A stretch of 64,000 nucleotides of DNA from Paenibacillus caseinilyticus (GCF_027533645.1 NZ_JAQAGY010000008.1:186001-250000); one strand, 5' to 3'. Shown: positions 33,762 to 42,634, counted from the stretch's first letter. The notes: generated by a model from the sequence alone, not told the origin. Numbers and translations: made by a program.

Positions 33762-35141
33762 CTAGAACAGCGACAGCACGATCGCCAGCGCGAATACCGT
33801 AATCGTCTTTACGACCGTAATCGCAAAAATATCCTTATACGCCTGCCGGTGGGTCAGTCCCGTAATCGCCAGCAGCGTGATCACCGCGCCGTTGTGCGGC
33901 AGGGTATCCATTCCGCCGGATGCCATCGAGGCGATCCGGTGCAGCAGCTCCGGCGAGATCCCCGCGCTCTGGGCCGCCGCCAAGTACGTCTTGCCCATAA
34001 CCTCCAGCGCGATCGACAGACCGCCGGAGGCTGACCCGGTCACACCGGCGAGAATGTTCACGGACACCGCTTCGGAGATCAGCGGATTGTCGGAGATGCC
34101 GAGAATCCAGTTCTGGATGAGTTTGAATCCTGGTAACGTTTTCACGACATTGCCGAAACCCACTTCCGAAGCTGTATTGAAGATGGCGAGCAGCGAACCC
34201 ATCGCGGCAGCAGTCAATCCGGCCGCCAGCTTGCCCTGCACCGCACGGACGTTGATGCACAGCGCCGCTACGATCCCAATGCACAGCGCGATGATGAGCG
34301 CCCAGGAAGACGAGACCGTTTTGACATTCGCGATGTTGAAGCTCTTGAGCAGCTCCGCGCTGTACCAGTTATTCACTGTCAGAGCGCCCCGGCTGAGCAG
34401 ATAGTTAAACAGCAGAACGAGCACGAGCGGAAGCACGGCAATCCAGATATTCGGATAGGTCTGGTTCTCGAGCACTTCCGGCTCGTTCTTGTGTCCTGTT
34501 CCGTAGCCTTCCCCCGCCTGGGCCGCCTCCTTCCGGCGTCTCTCCAGCCAGAACAACCCGCCGGCTAATACCATGAGTCCGCCCACCGTTCCGAGCAGCG
34601 GAGCGGCATAGGCATCCGTTCCGAAGTAGGTGGTCGGAATGATATTCTGGATCTGCGGGGTCCCCGGAAGCGCATCCATTGTGAACGTAAACGCACCCAG
34701 CGCAATCGTACCGGGGATGAGCCGCTTCGGAATATCCGCTTCACGGAAGATGGCAACGGCGAACGGATATACGGCGAAGGCGACCACGAACAGCGATACG
34801 CCGCCGTACGTCAGCACCGCACAGGCCGCCACCACCGACAAGATCGCACGCTGCGAGCCGAGCGCTCTGACAATCGTCTGCGCAATGGATGACGCCGCCC
34901 CGCTGAGCTCCATCACTTTCCCGAAGATGGCGCCGAGGAGGAAGATGGGGAAGAAGCTTTTGACATAATTGGCCGCATTGCTCATGTACGTCTCCGTATA
35001 GCTCGGCAGCAGGGCGTTCCCCGAGATCACAACCGCAAGCAGCGTGAACACCGGGGCGAAGACGATGACCGGATATCCCCTGTAGGCAAAAAACATCAGC
35101 AGTCCCAACGCGATCAGAATCGCCAAGACTTGAATGATCAT
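33762..35141 (-). CDS. GntP-family permease, probably 3-hydroxybutyrate uptake
   Basis: A 459-residue transporter with 12 or so hydrophobic segments of the GntP family. Blocks include FFPIFLLGAIFGKVME, YGGVSLFVVAFAVYPFA, DALPGTPQIQNIIPTTYFGT and MASGGMDTLPHNGAVITLLAITGL. GntP members carry gluconate and related hydroxy acids by proton symport. Being first in an operon for 3-hydroxybutyrate and acetoacetate degradation, it most likely imports 3-hydroxybutyrate. Divergent from a LysR regulator. Confidence 0.88.
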   Translation of the reverse strand: MIIQVLAILIALGLLMFFAYRGYPVIVFAPVFTLLAVVISGNALLPSYTETYMSNAANYVKSFFPIFLLGAIFGKVMELSGAASSIAQTIVRALGSQRAILSVVAACAVLTYGGVSLFVVAFAVYPFAVAIFREADIPKRLIPGTIALGAFTFTMDALPGTPQIQNIIPTTYFGTDAYAAPLLGTVGGLMVLAGGLFWLERRRKEAAQAGEGYGTGHKNEPEVLENQTYPNIWIAVLPLVLVLLFNYLLSRGALTVNNWYSAELLKSFNIANVKTVSSSWALIIALCIGIVAALCINVRAVQGKLAAGLTAAAMGSLLAIFNTASEVGFGNVVKTLPGFKLIQNWILGISDNPLISEAVSVNILAGVTGSASGGLSIALEVMGKTYLAAAQSAGISPELLHRIASMASGGMDTLPHNGAVITLLAITGLTHRQAYKDIFAITVVKTITVFALAIVLSLF

Positions 35142-35330
35142 CGGGCACTTCCCCTCTTCATGTGAATGAGTGAGCTTTCGTTTGGTGAAACGCTTACAAC
35201 TTACAATCCCGAGCCCGCACCGGAGCCGTTCATCCGTACAGTATCAGTTTACATCCCCGCCATCCGCAGGTAAAATTCAGAGATAGCATAGTCTTCATGA
35301 AAAAAAGTTATGAATCGGGGTTGCCAACAA

Positions 35331-36224
35331 TTGGATATCCGACAGCTGTCCTACCTGCTCGTGATTGCGAAGCACCAGAACATCACCAAAGCGGCGGAAG
35401 AGCTACATATGACCCAGCCCACCCTCAGCAAGATCGTCAAGGCCATGGAAGAGGAGCTCGGGGTCACCCTCCTCGACCGGTCCGGCAAGGCAGTCAAGCT
35501 TACCGATGCCGGAGAAGCCGCCGTCGCTCAGATCCGGTCGGTTCTCCAAGCCTACGAGGGTCTGCATACGGCGCTGGATGATGTGGTGAACCTCAAAAAA
35601 GGCATCGTCCGCATCGGCCTGCCGCCCGTGATCGGCTCCGTGTTCTTCCCCCGCATCCTCGCGGGATTCCGCACGCAGTATCCTTACATTGACTTCGATC
35701 TGGTCGAGGAAGGCGCGAACAAGGTCGAGAGCCTGCTGCTCGAAGGCGCTCTGGACATGGGGGTCGTCGTCTCGCCTGTCGATCCCGAGCGCTTCGACGC
35801 CCTCCCCTTCCTCTTCCAGCAGCTCTCGCTCGTGATCCACGAGAGCCACCCGCTGGCCGCCCTGGACACCGTCCGGCTGGAGGAGCTGCGGGGTGAGCCC
35901 TTCGTTCTCTTCCCCCGCGGATTCGCCGTCCGCCGGCACGTCATGCGGGCATGCAGGGAGCTCGGCTTCGAGCCGTCCATCGTGTACGAGAGCTCCCAGT
36001 GGGACCTCCTCGCCGAGATGGTGGCTGCCCGTGTAGGGATCTCGATCATCCCGCAGGCCATCTGCTCCAAGATCACGAACCGCGGCGTGCGCACGCTGGA
36101 GCTTACCGATCCGGTCATTCCGTGGAACCTCGTCGTCATCTGGCCGAAACACAAATATCTCAGCTATGCGATGCGCGAGTTCCAGGCGTACATCCGCGAG
36201 GCATCCGCTGCATTACCGCAATAA
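35331..36224 (+). CDS. LysR-family transcriptional regulator
   Basis: A 297-residue LysR protein. The N-terminal winged helix is clear (LDIRQLSYLLVIAKHQNITK, then AEELHMTQPTLSKIVKAMEE), followed by an inducer-binding domain of the type-2 periplasmic fold (GIVRIGLPPVIGSVFFPRIL). Similarity begins at TTG 35331, which I choose; ATG 35310 would add seven residues and has no better ribosome binding site. It is divergent from the gntP-bdhA-scoAB-thiolase operon with a 168-bp shared regulatory region, so it most likely activates that operon. Confidence 0.85.
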   Translation: MDIRQLSYLLVIAKHQNITKAAEELHMTQPTLSKIVKAMEEELGVTLLDRSGKAVKLTDAGEAAVAQIRSVLQAYEGLHTALDDVVNLKKGIVRIGLPPVIGSVFFPRILAGFRTQYPYIDFDLVEEGANKVESLLLEGALDMGVVVSPVDPERFDALPFLFQQLSLVIHESHPLAALDTVRLEELRGEPFVLFPRGFAVRRHVMRACRELGFEPSIVYESSQWDLLAEMVAARVGISIIPQAICSKITNRGVRTLELTDPVIPWNLVVIWPKHKYLSYAMREFQAYIREASAALPQ

Positions 36225-36535
36225 CGCCGAATAAGCCCCAGGCTGCCATAGCTCGCCCGGGGCTAATCAGTGTGCGCTGCGTCTGCCCCTATCAAGGCAA
36301 AGAGCTGAGCCGCCGGGAATCACCGGGCGGCTCAGCTGCACGCCGAAGTGGACAGGCGCGATACGGCTTACGGGCGTCTCTGCCCGCCGGCGCTTCCCAA
36401 GAGCTGGCCGGCTGCCGTGCCGAGAACCGCGGCGACGGAGCAAGATCTGCCGGATGGATACGGCTCCGCCCGCTGCCCTCCGGATGCCTGCACGTCCTGC
36501 ACGTCCTGCACATCACCATACGGCAGCGTACCGAA
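36225..36535. other. Intergenic region with strong hairpins
   Basis: About 310 bp between converging lysR and abrB-like genes. It holds AGCCCC/GGGGCT arms (about 36232-36266), and a perfect 12-bp stem AGCTGAGCCGCC / GGCGGCTCAGCT at 36303-36337. Neither has a T-run. TCCTGCACG is repeated at 36488-36509. No gene seen. Confidence 0.5.
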
Positions 36536-37650
36536 TTATGACCTGGGGCGCTCCGCCGCCCTCTCCGGGCTGCCCTCAGCTTCCGGGCTCCGGGCAGCCG
36601 CCCGGCGGAAGCCCCACCGCAGCAGGTACGGCACCGCGAAGAGAATGAACAGAATCCGGAACATCTGGAAGGCGACGACCAGCGTCACATCTGCCCCGAT
36701 CAGGGAGGCGGTGACGCCCATCTCGGTCATGCCGCCCGGCGAGGTGCTGAGGAAGGCGGTAGCGTAGTCATCGGGAGCAGCCGGCCGAAGGCAACCGAGA
36801 GCGCCAGCGAGAAGAGCACAAGCCCCACGCCGGTGAGCAGCGAGTAAGGCAGCAGGCGGCGCCATCCGGCGAGACCGCTGAGCTTGATGCCGAGGCCGAG
36901 GTAGATGCCGAGGCTCCACTGCGCGGCCAGCTGCAGCGGCGCAGGCAGATGGGGCGGTACGAGGCCGGCGATCATCAGCACGGCGGAGGCCAGCAGCGGG
37001 CCGAGGAACCACGGCGTCGGCAGCTTGAAGCGCACCGCCAGCAGGGCGGCCAGCGGAATCAGTACGACGGCTGCGGCCAAGCCTAGCGGAGACGCAGCCG
37101 CCTGAGCAGCGGCCGGAGCCGGCACGGCAGGCGCTAGAGCCGACGGATCCGCAAGACCATGCACGGCGAGGAAGGGCACCGCGAATATCACCGTGAGCAG
37201 CCGGATCGTCTGCATGAAGGCGACGACGGTGCCATCCGCTCCCGGCGTCTCCTCGCTGACGAGCACCATCTGGCTCAGCCCGCCCGGCACGCTGCCGATG
37301 ATCCCGCTCTGCGGCGACACCCCGGCCCGGCGCGCGGTCCAGTATCCGGCCAGCAGGCTGAAGCCGACAGTCAGCAGCGTCGCCGCCGCCATCGCCGGCA
37401 GCTGTGCCGCAATCTGGCGGGCGCTGTCCGCCGTGAACGCTAGGCCCATCGCATAGCCCAGCAGCAGCAGGCCGGCATTACGGCACGCTGCCGGCCAGGC
37501 AAGCAGCGGTCCTCTTGTGGCCGCCAAGGCCTGCCACAGTACGGCCGCGGCGAGGGGTCCGAGCATCCAGCTCAGCGGGATATGCAGCCAGGAGAACAGC
37601 AGTCCGCCGGGCGCGGTGACGGCGATCGTCGTGAGTAAGCGGGTCATCAT
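36536..37650 (-). pseudogene. AbrB-family membrane protein gene with a frameshift
   Basis: About 370 residues of a polytopic protein of the AbrB/AbrB_dup family (DUF-type putative ammonia monooxygenase group), with two repeats. Repeat one has PGGLLFSWLHIPLSWMLGP and SGIIGSVPGGLSQMV. Repeat two begins LAALLAVRFKLPTPWFLGPL. Near 36768-36777 the frame shifts: LSVAFGRLLP is followed in the next frame by DDYATAFLSTSPGGMTEMG, and the protein then ends normally with LVVAFQMFRILFILFAVPY. Restoring one base gives a full-length product. It could be a recent mutation or a sequencing error. Start ATG 37650 or 37647; weak ribosome binding site. Confidence 0.75.
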
Positions 37651-37675
37651 GAGGTGGCGGCGCCTCTTTCCTACG

Positions 37676-37722
37676 CAAGCGGACCCCCGGCTGCAGGCAG
37701 GCTGCATCCGGGGGCCGCTATA
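37676..37722. terminator. Strong stem-loop between the oxidoreductase and abrB-like genes
   Basis: AGCGG-CCCCCGG and CCGGGGG-CCGCT form a GC-rich stem with an inner CTGCA/TGCAG pairing. A T-rich stretch follows only on the plus strand, so termination of the minus-strand oxidoreductase transcript is uncertain. Confidence 0.5.
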
Positions 37723-37750
37723 CTTATTTTTAATTAGTGTACCATACCTT

Positions 37751-39040
37751 TTAGAACTGAACCAATTCGGAGACTCGCACCGGCTGGCCCGTGCGGATCG
37801 AGCGGTTGCCCGCGATCCCGGTGAGGATCGACATCGCGCCGTCCACATGGGATGCCGCGCGGCCGAAGCGGTCCGGCTCCGGCGTGCCGAACAGGTCGTT
37901 CAGGAGAACCGGATCGCCCCCGCCGTGGCCGCCCTTGCCCTCCTTCACCTGCACCTCGTACGGCGCTTCGAAGACTGGGTGGACGATGATCTTTTTGCCG
38001 ACGACTGCGCCTTCGAGCGCCTGATCCCCGCCCGAATTCACGTAGGAGGACTCGACAACCTCCATCTCGATGCGCCCCTTCGTTCCGTTGAACGCTACGC
38101 GGAAGCCTTCCCACGGCGCATAGGCATGCAGGGAGTACGTCAGGATCGCACGGCTCTTGTACTGTACCATGACGCCCATCGTATCCTCGATGGAGATCCC
38201 TTCGCCGAACACGCTCTGGTCGCGCTGGTAGCCGTCTTCATGCTCCGCATCGAGATACATGCTCTTCAGCGACTCGTTCTGGTCGAGATGCAGCGCGAAG
38301 TGGTCGTTCTCCGCCGCCTTGCTGCCGGTCGCCCGCTGGTAGAACTCCGTGACGCCGCGCTTCTCCGCGTTCTCTTTGCCGTAGAACATGAGATCGCCGA
38401 GGGCGAACACCGTCTGCGGCTGGCTGTTCAGCCAGAAGTTCACGAGATCGAAGTGGTGCGTCGACTTGTGCACGAGCAGCCCGCCGCTGTTGCGCTTGTC
38501 GCGGTGCCATCTGCGGAAGTAGTCCGCGCCGTGCTTCGTGTTCAGCAGCCATTCGAAGTGGACCGCGTGCACGTCGCCGATCACGCCGTCCTCGATCAGC
38601 TCGCGGATCTTCGTGTTGTGCGGCGAATACCGGTAGTTGAACGTGACGCGCAGCTGGCGGCCTGTCCGTTTCACGGCATCCAGAATATCCTGGCATTTGT
38701 CCTCATCGACGGTCATCGGCTTCTCGGTCATAACGTCGCATCCGAGCTCCATCGCCCGGATAATGTACGTATGGTGCGTCCGGTCGACGGACGTCACGAT
38801 AACCACATCCGGCCTTGTCTCCTCGATCATCCGGTCGAACTCATGCGCTTTGTAAGTAGGCACAGGCTCTGCTCCCAGTTCGCCGATCTGCTTGTTCGCA
38901 TAATTCATCCGGGTCTGGTTCACATCGCAGAAGGCGACGAGCCGGGACGTTTCTTTGAAATCGGATACAATGGCCTTATAGAAAAATGCCGCACGGCCTC
39001 CGGTCCCGACCAGGGCATACGTTTTGCGCTCTGTAGTCAT
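37751..39040 (-). CDS. Gfo/Idh/MocA-family oxidoreductase
   Basis: A 429-residue NAD(P)-dependent sugar oxidoreductase. The Rossmann loop is ALVGTGGRAAFFYKAI, CDVNQTRMNYA follows, and MTEKPMTVDEDKC contains the family EKP motif near residue 103. HKSTHHFDLVNFWLNSQP near 190 carries likely catalytic His residues. Substrate unknown; sugars, inositols or glycosides are usual. ATG 39040 is six or seven bases after GGAGGAG. It is divergent from an AraC regulator, a typical carbohydrate-responsive arrangement. Confidence 0.88.
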   Translation of the reverse strand: MTTERKTYALVGTGGRAAFFYKAIVSDFKETSRLVAFCDVNQTRMNYANKQIGELGAEPVPTYKAHEFDRMIEETRPDVVIVTSVDRTHHTYIIRAMELGCDVMTEKPMTVDEDKCQDILDAVKRTGRQLRVTFNYRYSPHNTKIRELIEDGVIGDVHAVHFEWLLNTKHGADYFRRWHRDKRNSGGLLVHKSTHHFDLVNFWLNSQPQTVFALGDLMFYGKENAEKRGVTEFYQRATGSKAAENDHFALHLDQNESLKSMYLDAEHEDGYQRDQSVFGEGISIEDTMGVMVQYKSRAILTYSLHAYAPWEGFRVAFNGTKGRIEMEVVESSYVNSGGDQALEGAVVGKKIIVHPVFEAPYEVQVKEGKGGHGGGDPVLLNDLFGTPEPDRFGRAASHVDGAMSILTGIAGNRSIRTGQPVRVSELVQF

Positions 39041-39193
39041 GTATTGCTCCTCCTCTAGGGGATAAGGTATAGTTGGAGTATAGCGCAAGATCGATAGGTA
39101 TTCAGCACAAAAATTGCTTTATTTCTTAATTTTCAACATATATTGATTATACATGATTCTCCCTTATTCTGAATCAGAAAGGAGCCTAACGCC

Positions 39194-40081
39194 ATGACAC
39201 CGTCCGGGAACCCCCGGGTCCCGTCCGTTCATCCTGCAGACGAGCCCGATTTCATTCTGCACCACGCCCACCGGTCCTCTTCGTTCAATATGGAATCCGA
39301 CCACGCCCACGAAACCTATGAAATCTATTATATGAAGTCGGGCTCCCGCTATTATTTCATCAAGGACCGGTCTTATCTCGTCCGGGAAGGCGATCTCGTC
39401 CTCATCGAGCCCTCCGTGCTTCACCGGACGACGGATGCCCACAGCTCCGAGCACGAACGGATCCTCGTCAACTTCAAGCCGGAATGGCTCGGCGGCCTGC
39501 TTCCGGCCATGGATGCCGACCTCCTCGACGCCTTCGGCCAGATCCCGGTCGTCCGGCCGGAGCCCAAGGACCGCCAGCGCATCGAGCTCCTCCTGACCAC
39601 CATGCTCGCCGAGCAAAGCCATCCGGACGAGCCGGGTGCCGGCAGCGCGCTGAGACTGTACCTCGCAGAGCTGCTCCTGTGGCTGTACCGCTGGCGGAAG
39701 AAGGAGCAGGCAGCGGAGGCCGGCGGACGCGCCGAGCATCCCACCTCCCTGCACCGCAAGGTATCGGATATCGTGCAGCACATCAACGTCTCGTTCCACG
39801 AGGAGCTGTCGCTGCAGGTGCTGGCGGACCGCTTCCACATCTCGCCGTATTACCTCTGCCGCATCTTCAAGGAGGCGACGGGTTTCACCCTTGTCGAGTA
39901 CATCCAGCGGCTGCGGGTCCACGAAGCGCGCAAGCTGCTGGCAGGCACCTCGAAGCGCATCACCGAGGTGGCCGGCGAGGTCGGCTTCGATTCGTCCACG
40001 CATTTTGGACGCGTGTTCAAGTCGATCTGCGGCATCTCTCCGCTGCAGTACCGCAAGTCCTCCGCGGCCGGGGGGAAGTGA
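39194..40081 (+). CDS. AraC-family regulator with cupin sensor domain (paralogue of the one at 25.1 kb)
   Basis: A 295-residue regulator. The cupin half has DHAHETYEIYYMKSG and YYFIKDRSYLVREGDLVLI. The C-terminal half has two helix-turn-helix units (LSLQVLADRFHISPYYLCRI and ITEVAGEVGFDSSTHFGRVF) and ISPLQYRKS. AAAGGAG lies nine bases before ATG 39194. The layout and wording closely match the AraC protein beside uxaE, so they are paralogues. It probably controls the divergent Gfo/Idh/MocA gene. Confidence 0.9.
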   Translation: MTPSGNPRVPSVHPADEPDFILHHAHRSSSFNMESDHAHETYEIYYMKSGSRYYFIKDRSYLVREGDLVLIEPSVLHRTTDAHSSEHERILVNFKPEWLGGLLPAMDADLLDAFGQIPVVRPEPKDRQRIELLLTTMLAEQSHPDEPGAGSALRLYLAELLLWLYRWRKKEQAAEAGGRAEHPTSLHRKVSDIVQHINVSFHEELSLQVLADRFHISPYYLCRIFKEATGFTLVEYIQRLRVHEARKLLAGTSKRITEVAGEVGFDSSTHFGRVFKSICGISPLQYRKSSAAGGK

Positions 40082-40266
40082 AAGCCCGTCCTCCAGTGCT
40101 CTTGGCATGCCGAAGCTGGAATGCCACTACCGTCTGCCATGGCGGGCCGTCTCCGGCCATCCGGCCCACAGCGATCGGCACTGCTCCCCGCTGGCGCTGA
40201 ATGTACAGTGTATAGAAATAGAGTTCCGCCGGGGTCTATCATCCGCCCGCCCCGCTTCCCTGAACG

Positions 40267-40302
40267 CAATAAGACCGCTCCTCCCGAGGAACGGTCTTAT
40301 TG
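40267..40302. terminator. Terminator-like perfect inverted repeat
   Basis: CAATAAGACCG and CGGTCTTATTG pair perfectly over 11 bp. It lies between the AraC gene and the converging aminopeptidase gene. A T-rich tract (TTATTCTT) follows on the plus strand. The rest of this 314-bp gap holds nothing else recognisable. Confidence 0.7.
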
Positions 40303-40372
40303 TTATTCTTGCCTATGTACTGCTTCGGCCGACCGCCCCTGCCCGCACAGGGCACCGTCAGATCGGCCGGCC

Positions 40373-40404
40373 ATCCGGCTTACTTCATATCCGGCTTACT
40401 TCAG
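40373..40404. repeat. Tandem 16-bp duplication spanning the aminopeptidase stop codon
   Basis: ATCCGGCTTACTTCA occurs at 40373 and again at 40389, head to tail with one base between. The second copy contains the aminopeptidase stop (TAA on the minus strand, 40396-40398), so the first copy is a second stop-containing duplicate just beyond it. Confidence 0.8.
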
Positions 40405-41511
40405 GTTCTCCGGGTTGAGCTTCTCGAGCTCAGGGACGACGAAGCGGCCGTCCTTGCGGATCAGGCGGTCGTCAAAATAGATCTCCCCGCCGCCGTATTC
40501 CGGACGCTGGATAAGCACCATGTCCCAATGGACGGACGAGCGGTTGCCGTTGTCGGCGCTCTCGTAAGCGTTGCCCGGCGTGAAGTGGATGCTGCCGTCG
40601 ATCTTCTCATCGAAGAGGATATCCTTCATCGGATTCTGGATGTACGGGTTGACGCCGATCGCGAACTCGCCGATATAGCGGGCGCCCTCGTCCGTGTCCA
40701 GGATGTCGTTCAGCTTCTTCGACTCGTTGGCTGCCGCCTCGACGATCCGGCCGTTCTCGAAGCGCAGCACCACGTTCTCAAAGACGATCCCTTGGTAGAT
40801 CGTCGGCGCGTTGTAGGAGATGACGCCGTTCACCGAATCCTTGACCGGGGAAGTGTAGACTTCTCCATCCGGAATATTGTTCTCGCCGGCGCACTTGATC
40901 GCCGGAATGCCTTTGATGGAGAATGTGAGGTCCGTCCCCCCGGACACGAGGCGCACTTTGTCGGTCTTCTCCATCAGCTCGACGAGCGAATCCATCGCGG
41001 CGGACATTTTGCTGTAGTCGAGGTTGCAGACCTGGAAGTAGAAGTCCTCGAATGCTTCCGTGCTCGTATTCGCCAGCTGGGCCATCGAAGGCGTCGGGTA
41101 GCGCATGATGCACCACTTCGTATGGTTGACGCGCTGGTCAGTAACCGGACGCTGGTATTCTTTGAAGTAGAGCCTCAGCTTGTCATCGGGTACGTCGGAG
41201 GTCTCCGTAATATTGTCGCCGCTGCGCACGCCGAGATAAGCATGCATCTTCTTCATCCGCTCGAGTTCGATCTCCGCCATCTGGCGGTACAGCGCAAGCG
41301 AGCCGCCGAGCATCAGGGAACGGGTCACCGCCGGATCGCGGTACTCGATATACGGGAAGCCGCCGGCCGCATACACCTCTTCGATTAGACACCTGGTCAA
41401 TTCCTGATCGCGCAGGCCGATCAGCTCGATCAGGATGTTCTCTCCGGGCTGCAGGTTGACCGAGTAGCGCACAAGATTGCGCGCGAACACTTTCAATCGG
41501 GGATCTCTCAT
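40396..41511 (-). CDS. Thermophilic-type metallo-aminopeptidase (M29 family)
   Basis: A 371-residue cytosolic aminopeptidase of the AmpS/M29 type. Expected ligands of the two-metal site appear in order: Glu in IPDGEVYTSP, Glu in IGEFAIGVNP, His in GSIHFTPGNAY, and His-Asp in SSVHWDMVLI. It removes N-terminal residues from peptides. At 371 residues it is somewhat shorter than the 410-residue AmpS, but the subfamily with this length is common in Bacillota. ATG 41511 follows AAGGAG by ten bases, better than an upstream in-frame start at 41541. Monocistronic. Confidence 0.9.
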   Translation of the reverse strand: MRDPRLKVFARNLVRYSVNLQPGENILIELIGLRDQELTRCLIEEVYAAGGFPYIEYRDPAVTRSLMLGGSLALYRQMAEIELERMKKMHAYLGVRSGDNITETSDVPDDKLRLYFKEYQRPVTDQRVNHTKWCIMRYPTPSMAQLANTSTEAFEDFYFQVCNLDYSKMSAAMDSLVELMEKTDKVRLVSGGTDLTFSIKGIPAIKCAGENNIPDGEVYTSPVKDSVNGVISYNAPTIYQGIVFENVVLRFENGRIVEAAANESKKLNDILDTDEGARYIGEFAIGVNPYIQNPMKDILFDEKIDGSIHFTPGNAYESADNGNRSSVHWDMVLIQRPEYGGGEIYFDDRLIRKDGRFVVPELEKLNPENLK

Positions 41512-41764
41512 GATGAATATTCTCCTTTGAATGGACCTCAAAAATAGGGATGTAACCGGGGCTTCGGCTGGAAAGCCGATGCCTTACTTTACCAATGTAA
41601 CGAATTCTCGGGCAAACTTCAAATCCCCGTACATCCGCTGTCACAAACTTATTGGATTTGGTAATGTTATACAATAAACCATGACTCGGGGCCGGAATCA
41701 GCCCTCCCGTTCGTGAGCACTGCGGGGGAAGGACAAACTCCACTCCACCGCAGCCGCTGCAGTC

Positions 41765-42061
41765 TTATCCCCGGATCGTATGATAGGTCCCCGCCGCTCC
41801 CCAAGACACCAGGTGAGCCATCAGAAGAATCCCCAGCGTCTCGGGGACCGACAGCCGCACGCCCAACCTGTACAGCACGAACAGCAGCAGAATCGCGGCC
41901 AGGGTACAGAACCAGGCCGCCGACCTCGCCTTCAGCCAGCCATGCAGATAACGCTCGTCGATCTGCCTTGAGCGGACTCCCGCCCTCCTTGCTACCCACC
42001 ATATTATCAGCCCGAACCCCGGCCCGCCAATGATTCCAACCCATCCCCACATCTCATTCAT
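41765..42061 (-). CDS. Small membrane protein co-transcribed with an XRE regulator
   Basis: A 98-residue protein with three hydrophobic segments (WGWVGIIGGPGFGLIIWWV; AAWFCTLAAILLLFVLYRLG; ETLGILLMAHLVSWGAAGT) separated by a basic loop containing RSRQIDERYLHGW. The ATG follows GGAGAGCGGCGT. It lies 63 bp after the xre gene. Two-gene units of a short XRE regulator and a small membrane protein are common in Bacillota; the role is unknown. Confidence 0.75.
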   Translation of the reverse strand: MNEMWGWVGIIGGPGFGLIIWWVARRAGVRSRQIDERYLHGWLKARSAAWFCTLAAILLLFVLYRLGVRLSVPETLGILLMAHLVSWGAAGTYHTIRG

Positions 42062-42124
42062 ACGCCGCTCTCCTCTCCCATTTTCCGGCTGTTCTTCAGC
42101 TGGTTGCTGCCTTGGCCCAGACAG

Positions 42125-42331
42125 TTACTGTTCTTCCGCCTCATCCCACAGGAACAAATCCTCAATGGGGCACCCGAACGTCCGGGCCAGCTTGAACGCC
42201 AGCTCGAGCGAAGGGTTGTAGCGCCCGCTTTCAATGGAGATCACCGTCTGCCGGGACACTCCGATGCGCTCCGAGAGCTGCTCCTGGGTCCAGGAGCGCG
42301 CCGTCCGCATGTCTTTAATCCGATTCCTCAC
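42125..42331 (-). CDS. Short XRE-family DNA-binding protein (YozG/Cro type)
   Basis: A 68-residue helix-turn-helix protein. RIKDMRTARSWTQEQLSERIGV, then SRQTVISIESGRYNPSLELA, then FGCPIEDLFLWD is the compact regulator type seen in Bacillus YozG. The GTG at 42331 is taken as the start: it sits four bases after GGAAG, and the resulting length is standard, whereas a start at 42376 adds a basic leader. A 12-bp palindrome overlaps its promoter, so it probably represses itself and the downstream membrane protein. Confidence 0.85.
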   Translation of the reverse strand: MRNRIKDMRTARSWTQEQLSERIGVSRQTVISIESGRYNPSLELAFKLARTFGCPIEDLFLWDEAEEQ

Positions 42332-42394
42332 TGCTGCTCTTCCCTTCCGGGCGGTCCAGCCGCCTTTCCCATCCATCCAAAATTGTAAAACTTA

Positions 42395-42433
42395 CTTTAC
42401 GTAAAGGATACTTTACCTCATCATCATTGTCAA
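42395..42433 (-). promoter_or_regulatory. Promoter and palindromic operator of the xre operon
   Basis: On the minus strand TTGACA (42428-42433) and TATCCT (42405-42410) are 17 bases apart. The perfect palindrome CTTTACGTAAAG (42395-42406) covers the -10 edge and likely start site, and ACTTTAC recurs twice around it. It is a plausible autorepressor site. Confidence 0.65.
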
Positions 42434-42520
42434 GGGTTCTTTACATTGCGCTGTAAGAAAAACGCCTGTCGGCGTCCTTTAAGATCTCTGCGTACCAGTC
42501 CATACGTTGGTGCACGGTGA

Positions 42521-42634
42521 GGGAGGGGTATGGGGTTCCAGCCGCTGTTAAAGTCCTGTGGACATGAATTAATTTCTTAGCGATAGCCACATGACTTTAA
42601 AGGCGGTCGCTTCGCTCCTCCCCCCATACCCAGC
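42521..42634. repeat. Long imperfect inverted repeat in the xre-ndk gap
   Basis: The left arm (GGGAGGGGTATGGGG, then GCCGCTGTTAAAGTCCTGTGG, 42521-42561) is matched by the right arm on the opposite strand (GACCGCCTTTAAAGTCATGTGG, then GGTATGGGGGGAGG, 42587-42634). The loop is about 25 bases. The whole 42332-42870 gap has no gene; GCGTACC and CTTTAA elements recur on both flanks. Confidence 0.65.

Noticed and set aside
35184-35198. cre-like GTGAAACGCTTACA upstream of the 3-hydroxybutyrate operon
   Set aside because: It matches the consensus only with a missing base or three mismatches; too weak to call.
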